Source: JAUVKT01 sp942491535
GTDB taxonomy: Bacteria; Bacteroidota; Bacteroidia; Bacteroidales; VadinHA17
Assembly: GCA_942491535.1 (NCBI GenBank)
Contig: CALOBV010000025.1
Coordinates: 186,001-250,000 of the forward strand
Length of the DNA stretch: 64,000 nucleotides
Direction: 5' to 3'
The notes beneath the pieces were generated by a model that was given only the letters and a program-made list of their open reading frames with translations, was not told the DNA's origin and searched no databases. This document shows positions 1 through 9,474 of the stretch, piece after piece; within the stretch, counting starts at the first letter, position 1; every line of letters starts with the position of its first letter. Both the position numbers and the translations under genes were made by a program.

Positions 1-1637
1 AACAGATGATCAGTACCAAACCATCCTGAAGAGCTGCCATTAGCCTGTCCCCACGAACCAAGTACTATTGCTCTATTTGCATTTGCTTCGTTAAACTGTC
101 CAATTGACACAGCACCCAGGCCATTGGATTTGGAACCAAGTCCTGCGGAAAATGAATAGTCACCACCTGATGACCCTCCTGCAAGTGCAGTAGACTGTAT
201 TCCACCCGCTGTAGACTGGTATCCAATTGCGCTGGCTCCGTTACCACTTGTTGATGATTGATAACCAATTGAGAGGCTGAAATCTGCATTGGTAACAGCA
301 TCATACCCGATGGCTGTTGACCTTTGGTTATGTGCCTCAGAATATGCACCCATTGCAAGTGAATTCATAGCTAAGGCACGTGAATCAAAGCCCAGGGCCA
401 TTGCTTCATTTCCACTTGCATAGGAGTTTTTACCAATAGCATAAGTTTGTGTGCCAATGGCAGAAGAGTAGAAACCAAGCGCATATGATTTGCCTCCGCT
501 GGCTGTAGCTCCTTCTCCAAAGGCAAAGGAACTTTCTCCAGATGCCTCGGCACTATTCCCAACAGCCATAGCATAATCATCGATAGCCTTACTCTGGAAG
601 CCAAATGCCTGCGAGAAATTTCCTGAAGCAATATTTAAATATCCTATTGATGTAGAGTTTTGTCCTACCATAACAGGATCTTCAACGGCAATATATCCGG
701 CCATAAAAGCATCCTTTCTCGGGTAGAATAATATCTGGCTGGACGGCTGGATTACATCCGGAACATCGCTACCGGAGATACTCATATATTGTGCACCGGG
801 AGTAGCCTTATCGATGTCAAATCCTGCTACTGCAAAGCCACCACGCGATCCTGGAGCTTTACCGGTCTGGGTATCATCTATATAGAACCTTACGCTATCA
901 GGGGTGAGCCATAAGAGGTCATTAAGAGGTGTTGCCTTATCCCTGTCGAAGCCGGCAACTGCAAATCCTCCACGACTGCCGGGGGCCTTACCCTCGGGAT
1001 CACCTTTTGAAACATACACCCTTACAGACTCGGGGTAGACAGCGAAGACAGTCTGCCCGTCGGCACGCTTCACCTCAAACAGAGCATCCTCAGATGCATC
1101 ATCTTCACTTATGACAGCAAGCTTGCTGCCACCGGAGTCGTCAGATCCTATAGCCAGGCTTCCGCCGGTGGGGAGGTAGATAACATCTCCATTTACAGGA
1201 AACTGTCCTATCTCGGCCTTCTGTGCAACCAGGGCATAGGGCACTGTAACAAGTTGTGAGGCATCTAATTGATACCAGTTTCCCTGGTATTCAATGCTTG
1301 GCCTGATAAACATATTTCCAAGCTGCCATTCAATATCCGGGAATAAAGCAATAGTCCCAGCGGTTCTTGTCGCGTCGGGATCTCCGACTTTTATTGAAAA
1401 AATTCCCTCTTCGGAGGTAAGAACGCTATGCTGTTCCTCCCAGAGCACTGTTCCTGCAGGAGAACCAAAAAGTATAGCAATCTTTACATTCATGTTAGTT
1501 GATGCTATTGGATTGTGATCAATATCACGGGCCACAGCCTGGTAATTGAACATTTCAGGTACCTGGGACATAAGAGTTGTTGTAATACAGCAGATAGCCA
1601 GGAATACCAGTAGTTTTTTAAATCGTAGACCTTCCAT
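1..1637 (-). CDS. YadA-head-like repeat surface protein, C-terminus beyond window edge
   Basis: This long frame is open from an ATG at 1637 to the window edge, so the C-terminus is missing. The N-terminus (MEGLRFKKLLVFLAICC...) is a signal peptide; another in-frame ATG lies at 1661. The next ~140 residues look like a globular domain common in Bacteroidota surface proteins (NYQAVARD near the start). Then come two copies of an APGSRGGFAVAGFD module about 41 residues apart. From about residue 300 the protein is built of degenerate ~14-residue repeats of the type SxAxGxxxxAxG (for example YALGFYSSAIGTQTYAIG), the left-handed beta-roll signature of trimeric-autotransporter (YadA) heads. I infer an exported, probably trimeric, fibre or adhesin. 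The anchor, whether a YadA barrel, a T9SS tail or a chaperone domain, cannot be seen. It is the last visible gene on this strand and follows the terminator at 1701-1732. Confidence 0.75.
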   Translation of the reverse strand, partial: MEGLRFKKLLVFLAICCITTTLMSQVPEMFNYQAVARDIDHNPIASTNMNVKIAILFGSPAGTVLWEEQHSVLTSEEGIFSIKVGDPDATRTAGTIALFPDIEWQLGNMFIRPSIEYQGNWYQLDASQLVTVPYALVAQKAEIGQFPVNGDVIYLPTGGSLAIGSDDSGGSKLAVISEDDASEDALFEVKRADGQTVFAVYPESVRVYVSKGDPEGKAPGSRGGFAVAGFDRDKATPLNDLLWLTPDSVRFYIDDTQTGKAPGSRGGFAVAGFDIDKATPGAQYMSISGSDVPDVIQPSSQILFYPRKDAFMAGYIAVEDPVMVGQNSTSIGYLNIASGNFSQAFGFQSKAIDDYAMAVGNSAEASGESSFAFGEGATASGGKSYALGFYSSAIGTQTYAIGKNSYASGNEAMALGFDSRALAMNSLAMGAYSEAHNQRSTAIGYDAVTNADFSLSIGYQSSTSGNGASAIGYQSTAGGIQSTALAGGSSGGDYSFSAGLGSKSNGLGAVSIGQFNEANANRAIVLGSWGQANGSSSGWFGTDHL

Positions 1638-1700
1638 AAGTAAAAATATTATAGTTTGCATGAGTACCTCTAAAATACCAAATATTTACTTAAAAACCTT

Positions 1701-1732
1701 ACTATAAAAAAAGGCGCCTGTAAAGCGCCTTT
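1701..1732 (-). terminator. Rho-independent terminator of the YtfJ-like gene
   Basis: A perfect 8-bp stem (AAAGGCGC / GCGCCTTT, 7-nt loop) is followed on the minus strand by a run of T. It lies 25 bp past the stop of the gene at 1757 and separates it from the adhesin gene. Confidence 0.8.
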
Positions 1733-1756
1733 AGTAATATGTTCTGAAATCCAGAA

Positions 1757-2293
1757 TTATTCCTTTGTCAGTTCAATAATCAGCTTAACAATCTTATCAA
1801 ATTCAGAAGCAGGAATTTCGCCTTCATATATGGCCCTGCAAACACGTTTTTTATCTACAATCACCACAGTATAGTTATCGGCAGGTACACCCCATAGTTT
1901 TTGCAGAGTAGCATCGTAGTCAAACAAAATAGTCGTACCATACTTCTTTTCCTTGTTCTTTGCTATCATGCGGATTACCCCGTTTGGCTTCCATGTGGAT
2001 TTTGTATCGACTATTCCAAAACCTTTGAAATATTCCTTATCGATGGTTTTATCTACATCTGTTGCCTTGTCGATAATATCATTAAAAGGATCGTTAAGAT
2101 CAGATACATCGGGATCAACGTAGTTTATCTGCAGTACTTTACCTTTCCATGTATCCATGGTATGATCAACCTTGGAAGCATTCTGAAAAACCCATTCAGG
2201 TACAGCTTTTCCTACTTCCAGTTTACCACCCTGCGCTTGAGAGAATGTGACCATAAAGGCCAGGACCAATAGTGTAATAATGCTCTTTTTCAT
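1757..2293 (-). CDS. YtfJ-family (thioredoxin-like fold) periplasmic protein
   Basis: I start at the ATG at 2293 (MKKSIITLLVLAFMVTFSQAQ), which gives a clean signal peptide. The frame extends 12 codons further upstream, but those residues do not fit a secretion signal. The mature ~155-residue protein matches the YtfJ family, a periplasmic branch of the thioredoxin fold: an early KVLQINYVDPD strand, a central segment about transferring to an ATT-like strand (TTILFDYDATLQKLWGVPADNYTV), and a closing helix (IPASEFDKIVKLI). There is no CxxC motif, so thiol-disulfide exchange is not supported. The function of YtfJ proteins is unknown. The gene is monocistronic, with its own terminator downstream. 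Confidence 0.7.
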   Translation of the reverse strand: MKKSIITLLVLAFMVTFSQAQGGKLEVGKAVPEWVFQNASKVDHTMDTWKGKVLQINYVDPDVSDLNDPFNDIIDKATDVDKTIDKEYFKGFGIVDTKSTWKPNGVIRMIAKNKEKKYGTTILFDYDATLQKLWGVPADNYTVVIVDKKRVCRAIYEGEIPASEFDKIVKLIIELTKE

Positions 2294-2486
2294 ATAGAGA
2301 AGTTTTATTATTTGATGTCGAATATACATTATTTAGTCCAATTCAGAAAAACTGTATTAAAATTTGATTCCCGGGTAAGTCAATTAATAAATATTATCTA
2401 ATTTATTACTTCATCCTGTTTTTTTTGTAATTTTCAATTTCTAATTTTCAAACGACTCCAACAAAAAAATCAAAATCTTATAAATT

Positions 2487-5474
2487 ATGAAAAGAATCTT
2501 TAACCAACCAAAGGTGATAATGCTGCAGTTGTTTACAGTGGCTTTGTTATCAGGTCTTTTATCGGGATGTGGCGGCCAAAAATATGAAGGATACACAGTC
2601 CTGGAATCAAAATTTGTTGATGAGGTAAATGCAGAATGTGTTTACCTGCTTCACGAAAAAAGTGGTGCGAAAATATTTAAGATCAAAGCCGATGATCCAA
2701 ATAAGCTATTTGCTGTAGCTTTTAAAACTGTTCCTGACTCTGATTGTGGAACGCCTCATATAATGGAACACTCTGTTTTAAATGGCTCAAAGAATTTCCC
2801 TGTAAAAAGTCCTTTTGATGTTCTGGCCCAGGGATCCCTGAATACCTTCCTTAATGCTATGACAGGGGCAGATTTTACTATGTATCCGGTTGCAAGCATG
2901 AATGACAAGGATTATTTTAACCTTATGCATGTTTACCTTGATGCAGTATATAATCCTCTGATTTATGATGATGAAAGGATATTCAAGCAGGAAGGCTGGC
3001 ATTATGAACTTACCGGTAATGACGAGCCCCTGATTTATAAGGGAGTAGTATATAATGAAATGAAGGGTGCTTTTTCAAGCCCTGAGACAGAACTGGATTA
3101 CCAGGTAGCAAAGAATCTTTATCCTGATAATAGCTACGGGTTTTCTTCAGGTGGATATCCATCTGCTATCCCCGAGCTGACTTATGAGGACTTCCTTGAT
3201 TTTCACGCAACTCATTATCATCCATCAAACAGTTATATCCTTCTTTACGGGGATGCCAACCTGGCAGAAGAACTGGAATTTATTGATGCTAATTACCTCT
3301 CTAATTACGATAGGTCTGATAAAGAAGTAAAGATAGCCGAACAGAAGCCCTTTGAGGAGATAAAGAGGGTAGTTAGCGCTTACCCGGTAATGGAGGGGTC
3401 TGACTTAGAGAATAACACCTACCTCCAGTTAAGTATTGTAACCGGCTGGAGTACAGAGTATGCCAAGAATATGGCACTGGATGTAATTTCAGATGTTGTT
3501 GTTAACCAGGAGACTGCTCCTTTGAGAGTGGCACTCAGGGATGCAGGCATAGGAAAGAATGTATCAGCATATATCGACGACAACAAGCAGAATGCATTCA
3601 ATATTATAGTTATGAATGCTAATGAAGACCAGCTTGATGAATTTTATGATATCACTATGTCTACTCTTGCCAGTGTGGTTGAAGAGGGGATCGATAAGGA
3701 GGCAATAGAAGGAACACTCAACAGGATGGAGTTTAACCTTCGTGAGGGCAGCAGTCCGCAAAAAGGACTCACTTACGGAATGCAGTTACTGCATGGTTGG
3801 TTTTTCGACGATAACCCCTTTGTCGGACTGGAATATGAGAAACCTCTTGCTGAGGTAAAAAGATCACTTACTGAAGATTATATGGAGTCTGTAATAAAGG
3901 AAAACCTGATAGGCAATACACATGGCGTTTTATTGGCGCTAAAACCGGTACCCGGCATGCAGGCCGAAATAGATGCCATTGCAACTAAGAAACTAAGCGA
4001 GAAGAAGTCCTCTATGGATAAAGAAACAATGGCTGAACTTATTGAAGATACGAACGAACTCGTTGAATATCAAAAGAGAGCAGATACCCCTGAGGCACTT
4101 GCAACTATCCCATTGCTTTCGCTGGATGATATTACAAAAAAGGCAGTATTTTATGAGGCTGAGGAAAAGCAAATAGCTGGAATTAAGACTATTCACCTGG
4201 ATGAATTTACCAGTAACATTGATTATACTAAACTGCTTTTTGACCTGAGAGTGCTTAACCAGGATCAGATTCAGTATGCTGCTTTGCTGTCAAATATCTT
4301 TGGTAAGTTCGATACAGAGAATTATACCTACGGCGAACTCGATAATCAGATGAATATACATACAGGCGGATTTAATTCTTCTATAGTGGTATTTACACCG
4401 GGAATGAGCGATTCAGACTATATTCCGAAGTTTGTTGTAAGTTCCAAGGTTGTTGAAGATAAGTCTGAAAAGATGTTTGAAATTACAAAGGAGGTGCTTA
4501 CTTCAAGCAAGTTTGAGAAGGAGAGGCTTCATGAGTTGTTAACAAGGCACTTCGCAGGAGTTGAGGCAGGAGCAAAGAATAATGGAATGGGATATGCTGC
4601 AACAAGACTATTTTCCTATTACAGCAATACAGGAATCTTTAGTGAACAGGTTAATGGTTTCGAGTATTACTGGTTCCTTGCAGACCTGGTAAAAAATTTC
4701 GACGATAATTATGAAAGTATTGCCGCAAACCTGAATTCTGTTTCTGATCTCCTCTTCACCACCGCTAATATGGATGTTAGTATTACATGCAGCAATGATA
4801 ACTATGATAATTTCAGTGAAACATTTTCAAAATTTGCAGCTGAAATACCTGAAGGAAATAATGAGTTCGCAGAGTGGAACCTGGTGCCTGAGAAGAAGAA
4901 TGAAGGATTTATGACTACTTCCAAGGTGCAATATGTTCTTAAGGGAGCTAATTACAAAGATCTTGGTTATGAATGGTCTGGTAAAATATCTGTATTGGGA
5001 CAGATACTCTCGACCGATTGGCTGCAGAACCAGATCAGGGTTATTGGTGGAGCATATGGAGGTTTCTCCAGTTTCGGTCCATCAGGTAATATGTTTTTTG
5101 GCTCATACCGGGATCCGAACCTCGTAGAATCTCTTGATAACTTCGATGCTACACCATCATACCTTGAGGGCTTTGAGGCAGACGAGAAGGCTATGACAAG
5201 ATATATTATAGGTACTATTGCCACACTCGATAATCCTGAAACACCTGCCATTAAAGCTAATACAGCAATGACAAGGTTTTATAATGGTATAACCAGGGAA
5301 TTTGTGCAGTCACAACGTGATGAGATACTTTCTACAAGCTCTGAAGATATAAGTGGAATGAAAGACATGGTTAAAGAATTGATGGACCAGAATATTTATT
5401 GCGTATATGGCAATATGGATAAGATTGAAGATGCCAGTGACAGATTTATAAGCATCCTGAATCCGTTAAAATAA
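2487..5474 (+). CDS. M16C-family (PreP-like) zinc metalloprotease, lipoprotein
   Basis: The 995-residue product starts with a lipoprotein signal ending LLSGC (Cys28). The inverted zinc motif HxxEH is at 91-95 (HIMEH), with the third ligand Glu at residue 191 (VVYNEMKGAFSSP). These motifs and the length of nearly 1000 residues match the presequence-protease/falcilysin branch (M16C), single chains of two M16 halves that close around unstructured peptides of tens of residues. The second half has no HxxEH, as expected. The lipid anchor suggests a periplasmic or surface peptide-degrading role, unlike the organellar homologues. It is monocistronic, with a strong terminator 22 bp downstream. Confidence 0.9.
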   Translation: MKRIFNQPKVIMLQLFTVALLSGLLSGCGGQKYEGYTVLESKFVDEVNAECVYLLHEKSGAKIFKIKADDPNKLFAVAFKTVPDSDCGTPHIMEHSVLNGSKNFPVKSPFDVLAQGSLNTFLNAMTGADFTMYPVASMNDKDYFNLMHVYLDAVYNPLIYDDERIFKQEGWHYELTGNDEPLIYKGVVYNEMKGAFSSPETELDYQVAKNLYPDNSYGFSSGGYPSAIPELTYEDFLDFHATHYHPSNSYILLYGDANLAEELEFIDANYLSNYDRSDKEVKIAEQKPFEEIKRVVSAYPVMEGSDLENNTYLQLSIVTGWSTEYAKNMALDVISDVVVNQETAPLRVALRDAGIGKNVSAYIDDNKQNAFNIIVMNANEDQLDEFYDITMSTLASVVEEGIDKEAIEGTLNRMEFNLREGSSPQKGLTYGMQLLHGWFFDDNPFVGLEYEKPLAEVKRSLTEDYMESVIKENLIGNTHGVLLALKPVPGMQAEIDAIATKKLSEKKSSMDKETMAELIEDTNELVEYQKRADTPEALATIPLLSLDDITKKAVFYEAEEKQIAGIKTIHLDEFTSNIDYTKLLFDLRVLNQDQIQYAALLSNIFGKFDTENYTYGELDNQMNIHTGGFNSSIVVFTPGMSDSDYIPKFVVSSKVVEDKSEKMFEITKEVLTSSKFEKERLHELLTRHFAGVEAGAKNNGMGYAATRLFSYYSNTGIFSEQVNGFEYYWFLADLVKNFDDNYESIAANLNSVSDLLFTTANMDVSITCSNDNYDNFSETFSKFAAEIPEGNNEFAEWNLVPEKKNEGFMTTSKVQYVLKGANYKDLGYEWSGKISVLGQILSTDWLQNQIRVIGGAYGGFSSFGPSGNMFFGSYRDPNLVESLDNFDATPSYLEGFEADEKAMTRYIIGTIATLDNPETPAIKANTAMTRFYNGITREFVQSQRDEILSTSSEDISGMKDMVKELMDQNIYCVYGNMDKIEDASDRFISILNPLK

Positions 5475-5495
5475 ACTTTTTGACTTATAATTAAT

Positions 5496-5530
5496 AAAAG
5501 GGGCCCGGGTTTGCTTAAAGGGCCTCTTTT
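5496..5530 (+). terminator. Rho-independent terminator of the M16 protease gene
   Basis: An 11-bp stem with one G-T wobble (AAAAGGGGCCC / GGGCCTCTTTT) is followed by ATATTTTATA. It starts 22 bp after the stop. Confidence 0.85.
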
Positions 5531-5602
5531 ATATTTTATAACATCTCTATTTAAGCCCAAAATATTTTAGCTTTATAGCGTCTAATACAAAACACAAAAG
5601 TT

Positions 5603-6487
5603 ATGCTTAATATCAAAGGTATTTACCCTCCCTTACCCACCTCATTTGATATAAATGAGGAGCTGGCAATTGATAAAATAAAGTCTAATATTCAATATCT
5701 TTTGAAATTTGACCTTGCAGGAATACTTGTGCTCGGGTCAAATGGTGAGCTTGTAATGCTTACTGAAGAAGAGAAGGAAAAGGTTTATACTGCTGCAAGG
5801 GAGGAAATTCCCGACAACAGGTTAATGATAGCAGGTACAGGGGCACAATCCACCCGGGAAACAATACGTATAACAGGTCTTGCTGCAGGCTGCGGTGCAG
5901 ATGCTGCACTGGTTTTGAATCCTTCATACTACAGAGGACAGATGAACACTGAAGTCCTGGTGAGGCATTATCATGCAGTAGCTGATAGTTCAGAGATACC
6001 TATAATAATTTATAATATGCCTGCAAATTCGGGTATTGATATGGATGCAGATCAGATACTGGCAATAGCCGACCATCCTAATATTATCGGATTAAAAGAC
6101 TCTGGTGGTAACATAGTTAAGATGGCTTCAATTATAAACAGGGCTCCGGATGATTTCCAGGTTCTGGCCGGATCTGCCAGCTTTTTGCTGCCCGCACTTA
6201 CCATCGGAGCTGTTGGCGGAATTCTGGCCCTGGCAAATATTGCTCCCTCACTATGCACGGGGATAAGATCAGCATTTCTCGATGGTGATATGAAACTGGC
6301 AAAAGAACTCCAATTTAAGGCTGTCGGACCAAATACTGCAGTAACAGCGAAGTGGGGCATACCAGCACTTAAGGCTGCAATGGATTACCTCGGATTATAT
6401 GGAGGACCGGTACGAAAACCACTACTCTCAATTAATGACGATATAAAACAAAAACTGTTTCCAATAATAGATACCCTAAACCCCTAA
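5603..6487 (+). CDS. DHDPS/NAL-superfamily aldolase, HOGA1-like
   Basis: A 294-residue (beta/alpha)8 aldolase of the dihydrodipicolinate synthase / N-acetylneuraminate lyase superfamily. The Schiff-base lysine is K165 (IIGLKDSGG) and the catalytic tyrosine is Y137 (IIIYNMP). The carboxylate loop is GSNGE (45-49), not the GTTGE of DapA. GSNGE, YYRGQM, HPNIIGLKDSGG, DFQVLAGSA and a C-terminal YGGPVRKPL are, from memory, shared with human HOGA1, 4-hydroxy-2-oxoglutarate aldolase. The AGXT-type aminotransferase 13 bp downstream supports cleavage of 4-hydroxy-2-oxoglutarate to pyruvate and glyoxylate. Other 2-keto-acid aldolase activities remain possible. A DapA role is less likely because of the loop and the neighbour. 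Confidence 0.85.
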   Translation: MLNIKGIYPPLPTSFDINEELAIDKIKSNIQYLLKFDLAGILVLGSNGELVMLTEEEKEKVYTAAREEIPDNRLMIAGTGAQSTRETIRITGLAAGCGADAALVLNPSYYRGQMNTEVLVRHYHAVADSSEIPIIIYNMPANSGIDMDADQILAIADHPNIIGLKDSGGNIVKMASIINRAPDDFQVLAGSASFLLPALTIGAVGGILALANIAPSLCTGIRSAFLDGDMKLAKELQFKAVGPNTAVTAKWGIPALKAAMDYLGLYGGPVRKPLLSINDDIKQKLFPIIDTLNP

Positions 6488-6500
6488 ACCCCAAACCCTC

Positions 6501-7664
6501 ATGCACAAACTACTGATGATTCCCGGACCCATTGAATTCGATAAAGATGTTATAAACGAACTTGGTCAGCCTACTGTGAGCCATGTAGCCCCGGGCTTTA
6601 TCGAGAATTTCGGGGCTTCGATTGAAATGATGAGACAGGTATGGGAGTCGCCCGGGGGACAGCCATTTATTATTGCAGGGACCGGTACCCTGGCTATGGA
6701 TGTGGCAGGATCCAACCTTGTGGAAAATGGCGATAATGCACTGGTTATTTCAACAGGTTATTTCGGTGAGAGATATGCTGAATTGCTTGGCCGCTATGGC
6801 GCAAATGTAGATATTCTGAGGGCTGAGATTGGTGATGTAGTGCCTGTAGAAAGGATTGAAGAACAGCTGAAACAGAAGGATTATAAGCTTATGACCTTTA
6901 CCCATGTTGATACCTCAACGGCTGTCAGAGTTGATCCTATACCAATAGGAAGACTTGGGGAGAAATATGGTGTTCTGACAATTCTGGATGGTGTATGTTC
7001 TGTTGCAGGCGAGGAAATCAGGCAGGATAAGTGGGGTATAGACGTGGTTTTGACTGCATCACAAAAGGCAGTTGGTGTACCTCCCGGACTAGCCCTGCTT
7101 GTTGTTTCTCAGAAGGCAATGAGCGTTTGGAAGAATCGTACTACCCCGGTGGGTAATTACTATGCCGACTGGAAGAACTGGTTGCCGATAATGGAAGCAT
7201 ACGAAGCACGTAAGCCTTCTTACTTTGGAACTCCTGCAGTTAACCTTGTAAACGCACTAAGTGTAAGCCTTAAACAAATTATTGCTGATGGTAACGATAA
7301 TCGTTTTGAGAGACACAGACTTGTTGGGAAGGCATTCAGAGCTGCTATGGAAGCACTTGGTATGGGTATGGTTCCGATAAGTTCTAAGATTGCAGCGAAT
7401 ACATTGTCGGCGCCCTATTATCCGGAGGGAGTAAACGGACAGGACCTTCTGACTGAAATTAATAAGGCTGGTGTGATTCTTGCCGGTGGCCTTCATCCGG
7501 AGATAAAAGCAAGATATTTCAGAGTTGGCCATATGGGTTCAGTATCCGGACAGGATCACCTTATTCAGACCATTAATGCGATTGAGACCGGTCTTACGAA
7601 ATGCCAATACAAATTTAATAAAGGAATAGGAGTCGAATCTGCACTTATTGTTTTGAACAAATAG
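6501..7664 (+). CDS. Alanine/serine-glyoxylate aminotransferase (AGXT-like, class V)
   Basis: A 387-residue fold-type I PLP enzyme of class V. It starts with the typical MIPGPIEF. It has an IAGTGTLAMD cofactor loop (58-67), a CSVAGEE segment after the PLP aspartate (ILDGVCSV), and the Schiff-base lysine K189 in TASQKAVGVPPGL. These mark the alanine/serine-glyoxylate (or -pyruvate) aminotransferase group, which makes glycine from glyoxylate. The gene lies 13 bp after the HOGA1-like aldolase, with no terminator between, so the two are co-transcribed. The aldolase would supply the glyoxylate. A serine-pyruvate or phosphonate-type specificity cannot be excluded from sequence alone. Confidence 0.87.
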   Translation: MHKLLMIPGPIEFDKDVINELGQPTVSHVAPGFIENFGASIEMMRQVWESPGGQPFIIAGTGTLAMDVAGSNLVENGDNALVISTGYFGERYAELLGRYGANVDILRAEIGDVVPVERIEEQLKQKDYKLMTFTHVDTSTAVRVDPIPIGRLGEKYGVLTILDGVCSVAGEEIRQDKWGIDVVLTASQKAVGVPPGLALLVVSQKAMSVWKNRTTPVGNYYADWKNWLPIMEAYEARKPSYFGTPAVNLVNALSVSLKQIIADGNDNRFERHRLVGKAFRAAMEALGMGMVPISSKIAANTLSAPYYPEGVNGQDLLTEINKAGVILAGGLHPEIKARYFRVGHMGSVSGQDHLIQTINAIETGLTKCQYKFNKGIGVESALIVLNK

Positions 7665-7689
7665 GGCTTATTGTTGCTTTTACTTTAAT

Positions 7690-9474
7690 ATGGCAAGAGT
7701 TGATGTAAGAAAAGGGAAGATAAACAGAGAGGGTATAGGGAATGCTTTCCGGCTCTATAGCTATATCAAACCCTATAAATGGGAGTATATTCTTGGAATG
7801 TTTTTTCTCCTGGGATCGAGCCTTGCAAATCTTGCATTTCCTAAATTGCTTGGAGACCTGGTTAATGCAGGAAACGAAGGTAATATAGCAGCAGAAATGA
7901 CAAGAATAGGGATTTTATTGATAGTCCTCCTGTTAATACAATCTGTTTTTTCGTATTTCAGAACTGTACTTTTTTTCAATGTTACTGAAAAGTCACTTGC
8001 CGACCTCAGGCAGCATACTTATAACAACCTTATCAGATTACCTCTTGAGTACTTTGAAAAACACAGGGTTGGAGAGTTAAATAGTCGGATCTCGTCTGAT
8101 ATTTCAATGCTTCAGGAGACACTTACTACAACACTATCGCAGTTTATAAGACAGATAGTAATAATAAGCGGTGGTATTACATTGCTTATCCTGACATCCT
8201 TTAAGCTTACTCTCTTTATGCTGGCAGTTATGCCTGTTATAGTACTGCTGGCAGTACTCTTCGGAAGGTATATCAGGAAATTATCGAAGAAAGTCCAGAG
8301 GGAGATAGCAAAGTCTAACACAATAGTCGAAGAAACCCTGCAGGGAATTCAAAGCGTAAAGGCTTATACAAACGAATTCTTCGAGATGATTCGCTACAGG
8401 AAAAAGACTAATACGATTGCTGAGATAGGCATGAAAAGTGGTAAGTACAGAGGCGCATTCACAGCCTTTATTATTTTTGGGATATTCGGAGCAATGGTAG
8501 CTGTTATCTGGAAAGGAGCTATTCTTTTATCTGAGGGAGCGATTAATTCCGGCGAGCTGTTTTCTTTTGTTATTTATACGGGCTTTATTGCGGGAACTAT
8601 TGGAGGCCTGGCAGGTGTTTTTACATCAATACAGAGGTTTATTGGTGCTACAGAAGATCTTTTCGAAGTGTTTGACGAGAACCAGGAAGACATTGTTGAG
8701 ATAGATGGACTGTTGGATGAAAAAGATATTCTCAAGGGTCGTATTGATTTTAATGGACTCTCATTTTCCTATCCATCCAGACCGGATGAGATAGTACTGA
8801 AAGATCTCAATTTTAGTATTTTACCCAATCAGCTGGTAGCTCTTGTTGGAGTAAGCGGGTCGGGTAAGACAACGATTACCTCTCTTTTATTGAGACTCTA
8901 TGATGTACCCGAAGGAACTATTCTTTTTGATGGCAGAGATAGTAATAATATCCAGATTAGTGCTCTCAGGAATCAGATATCACTTGTTCCCCAGGATATT
9001 TACCTTTTCGGAGGAACGATCAGGGAAAATATAGCGTATGGTAAGACTAATGCTTCAGAAGATCAAATTACAGATGCAGCTTTCCAGGCAAACGCTATGG
9101 AGTTTATTGAGAGGTTCCCCGATGGCCTGGATACAATTGTTGGAGAAAGAGGCACGCAATTGTCGGGGGGACAGCGTCAGCGGATTGCAATTGCAAGGGC
9201 TGTACTGAAAAACCCGCGAATATTAATTCTTGATGAAGCAACTTCATCCCTGGATTCAGAATCTGAACGACTTGTACAGGATGCACTGGAAAAACTAATG
9301 ACAAACAGAACTTCTATTGTTATCGCGCACAGGCTGTCGACTATTCGGAAAGCAGACCAGATATTAGTGATAGATAAGGGGCAACTGGTTGAGTCGGGCA
9401 CGCACAGTGAACTCCTGAAGCTGAGCAATGGAATATACAGATCGCTGAATGAATTGCAGTACGGGCGTGACTGA
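7690..9474 (+). CDS. ABC exporter half-transporter (MsbA/LmrA type)
   Basis: A 594-residue fused transporter. An N-terminal six-helix membrane domain (about 20-310) is followed by a nucleotide-binding domain with Walker A GVSGSGKT (387-394), signature LSGGQRQ (491-497), Walker B ILILDEA (511-517) and switch His (IVIAHRLS). Such half-transporters work as homodimers and export lipids, peptides or drugs; nothing here fixes the substrate. The gene starts 25 bp after the aminotransferase stop and could be read through from that operon, but a functional link is doubtful. Its stop abuts the stop of the convergent DUF2784 gene. Confidence 0.92.
   Translation: MARVDVRKGKINREGIGNAFRLYSYIKPYKWEYILGMFFLLGSSLANLAFPKLLGDLVNAGNEGNIAAEMTRIGILLIVLLLIQSVFSYFRTVLFFNVTEKSLADLRQHTYNNLIRLPLEYFEKHRVGELNSRISSDISMLQETLTTTLSQFIRQIVIISGGITLLILTSFKLTLFMLAVMPVIVLLAVLFGRYIRKLSKKVQREIAKSNTIVEETLQGIQSVKAYTNEFFEMIRYRKKTNTIAEIGMKSGKYRGAFTAFIIFGIFGAMVAVIWKGAILLSEGAINSGELFSFVIYTGFIAGTIGGLAGVFTSIQRFIGATEDLFEVFDENQEDIVEIDGLLDEKDILKGRIDFNGLSFSYPSRPDEIVLKDLNFSILPNQLVALVGVSGSGKTTITSLLLRLYDVPEGTILFDGRDSNNIQISALRNQISLVPQDIYLFGGTIRENIAYGKTNASEDQITDAAFQANAMEFIERFPDGLDTIVGERGTQLSGGQRQRIAIARAVLKNPRILILDEATSSLDSESERLVQDALEKLMTNRTSIVIAHRLSTIRKADQILVIDKGQLVESGTHSELLKLSNGIYRSLNELQYGRD

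Noticed and set aside
929..1518. Plus-strand ORFs opposite the adhesin
   Set aside because: They are shadows of the long minus-strand repeat frame, which stays open to the edge.
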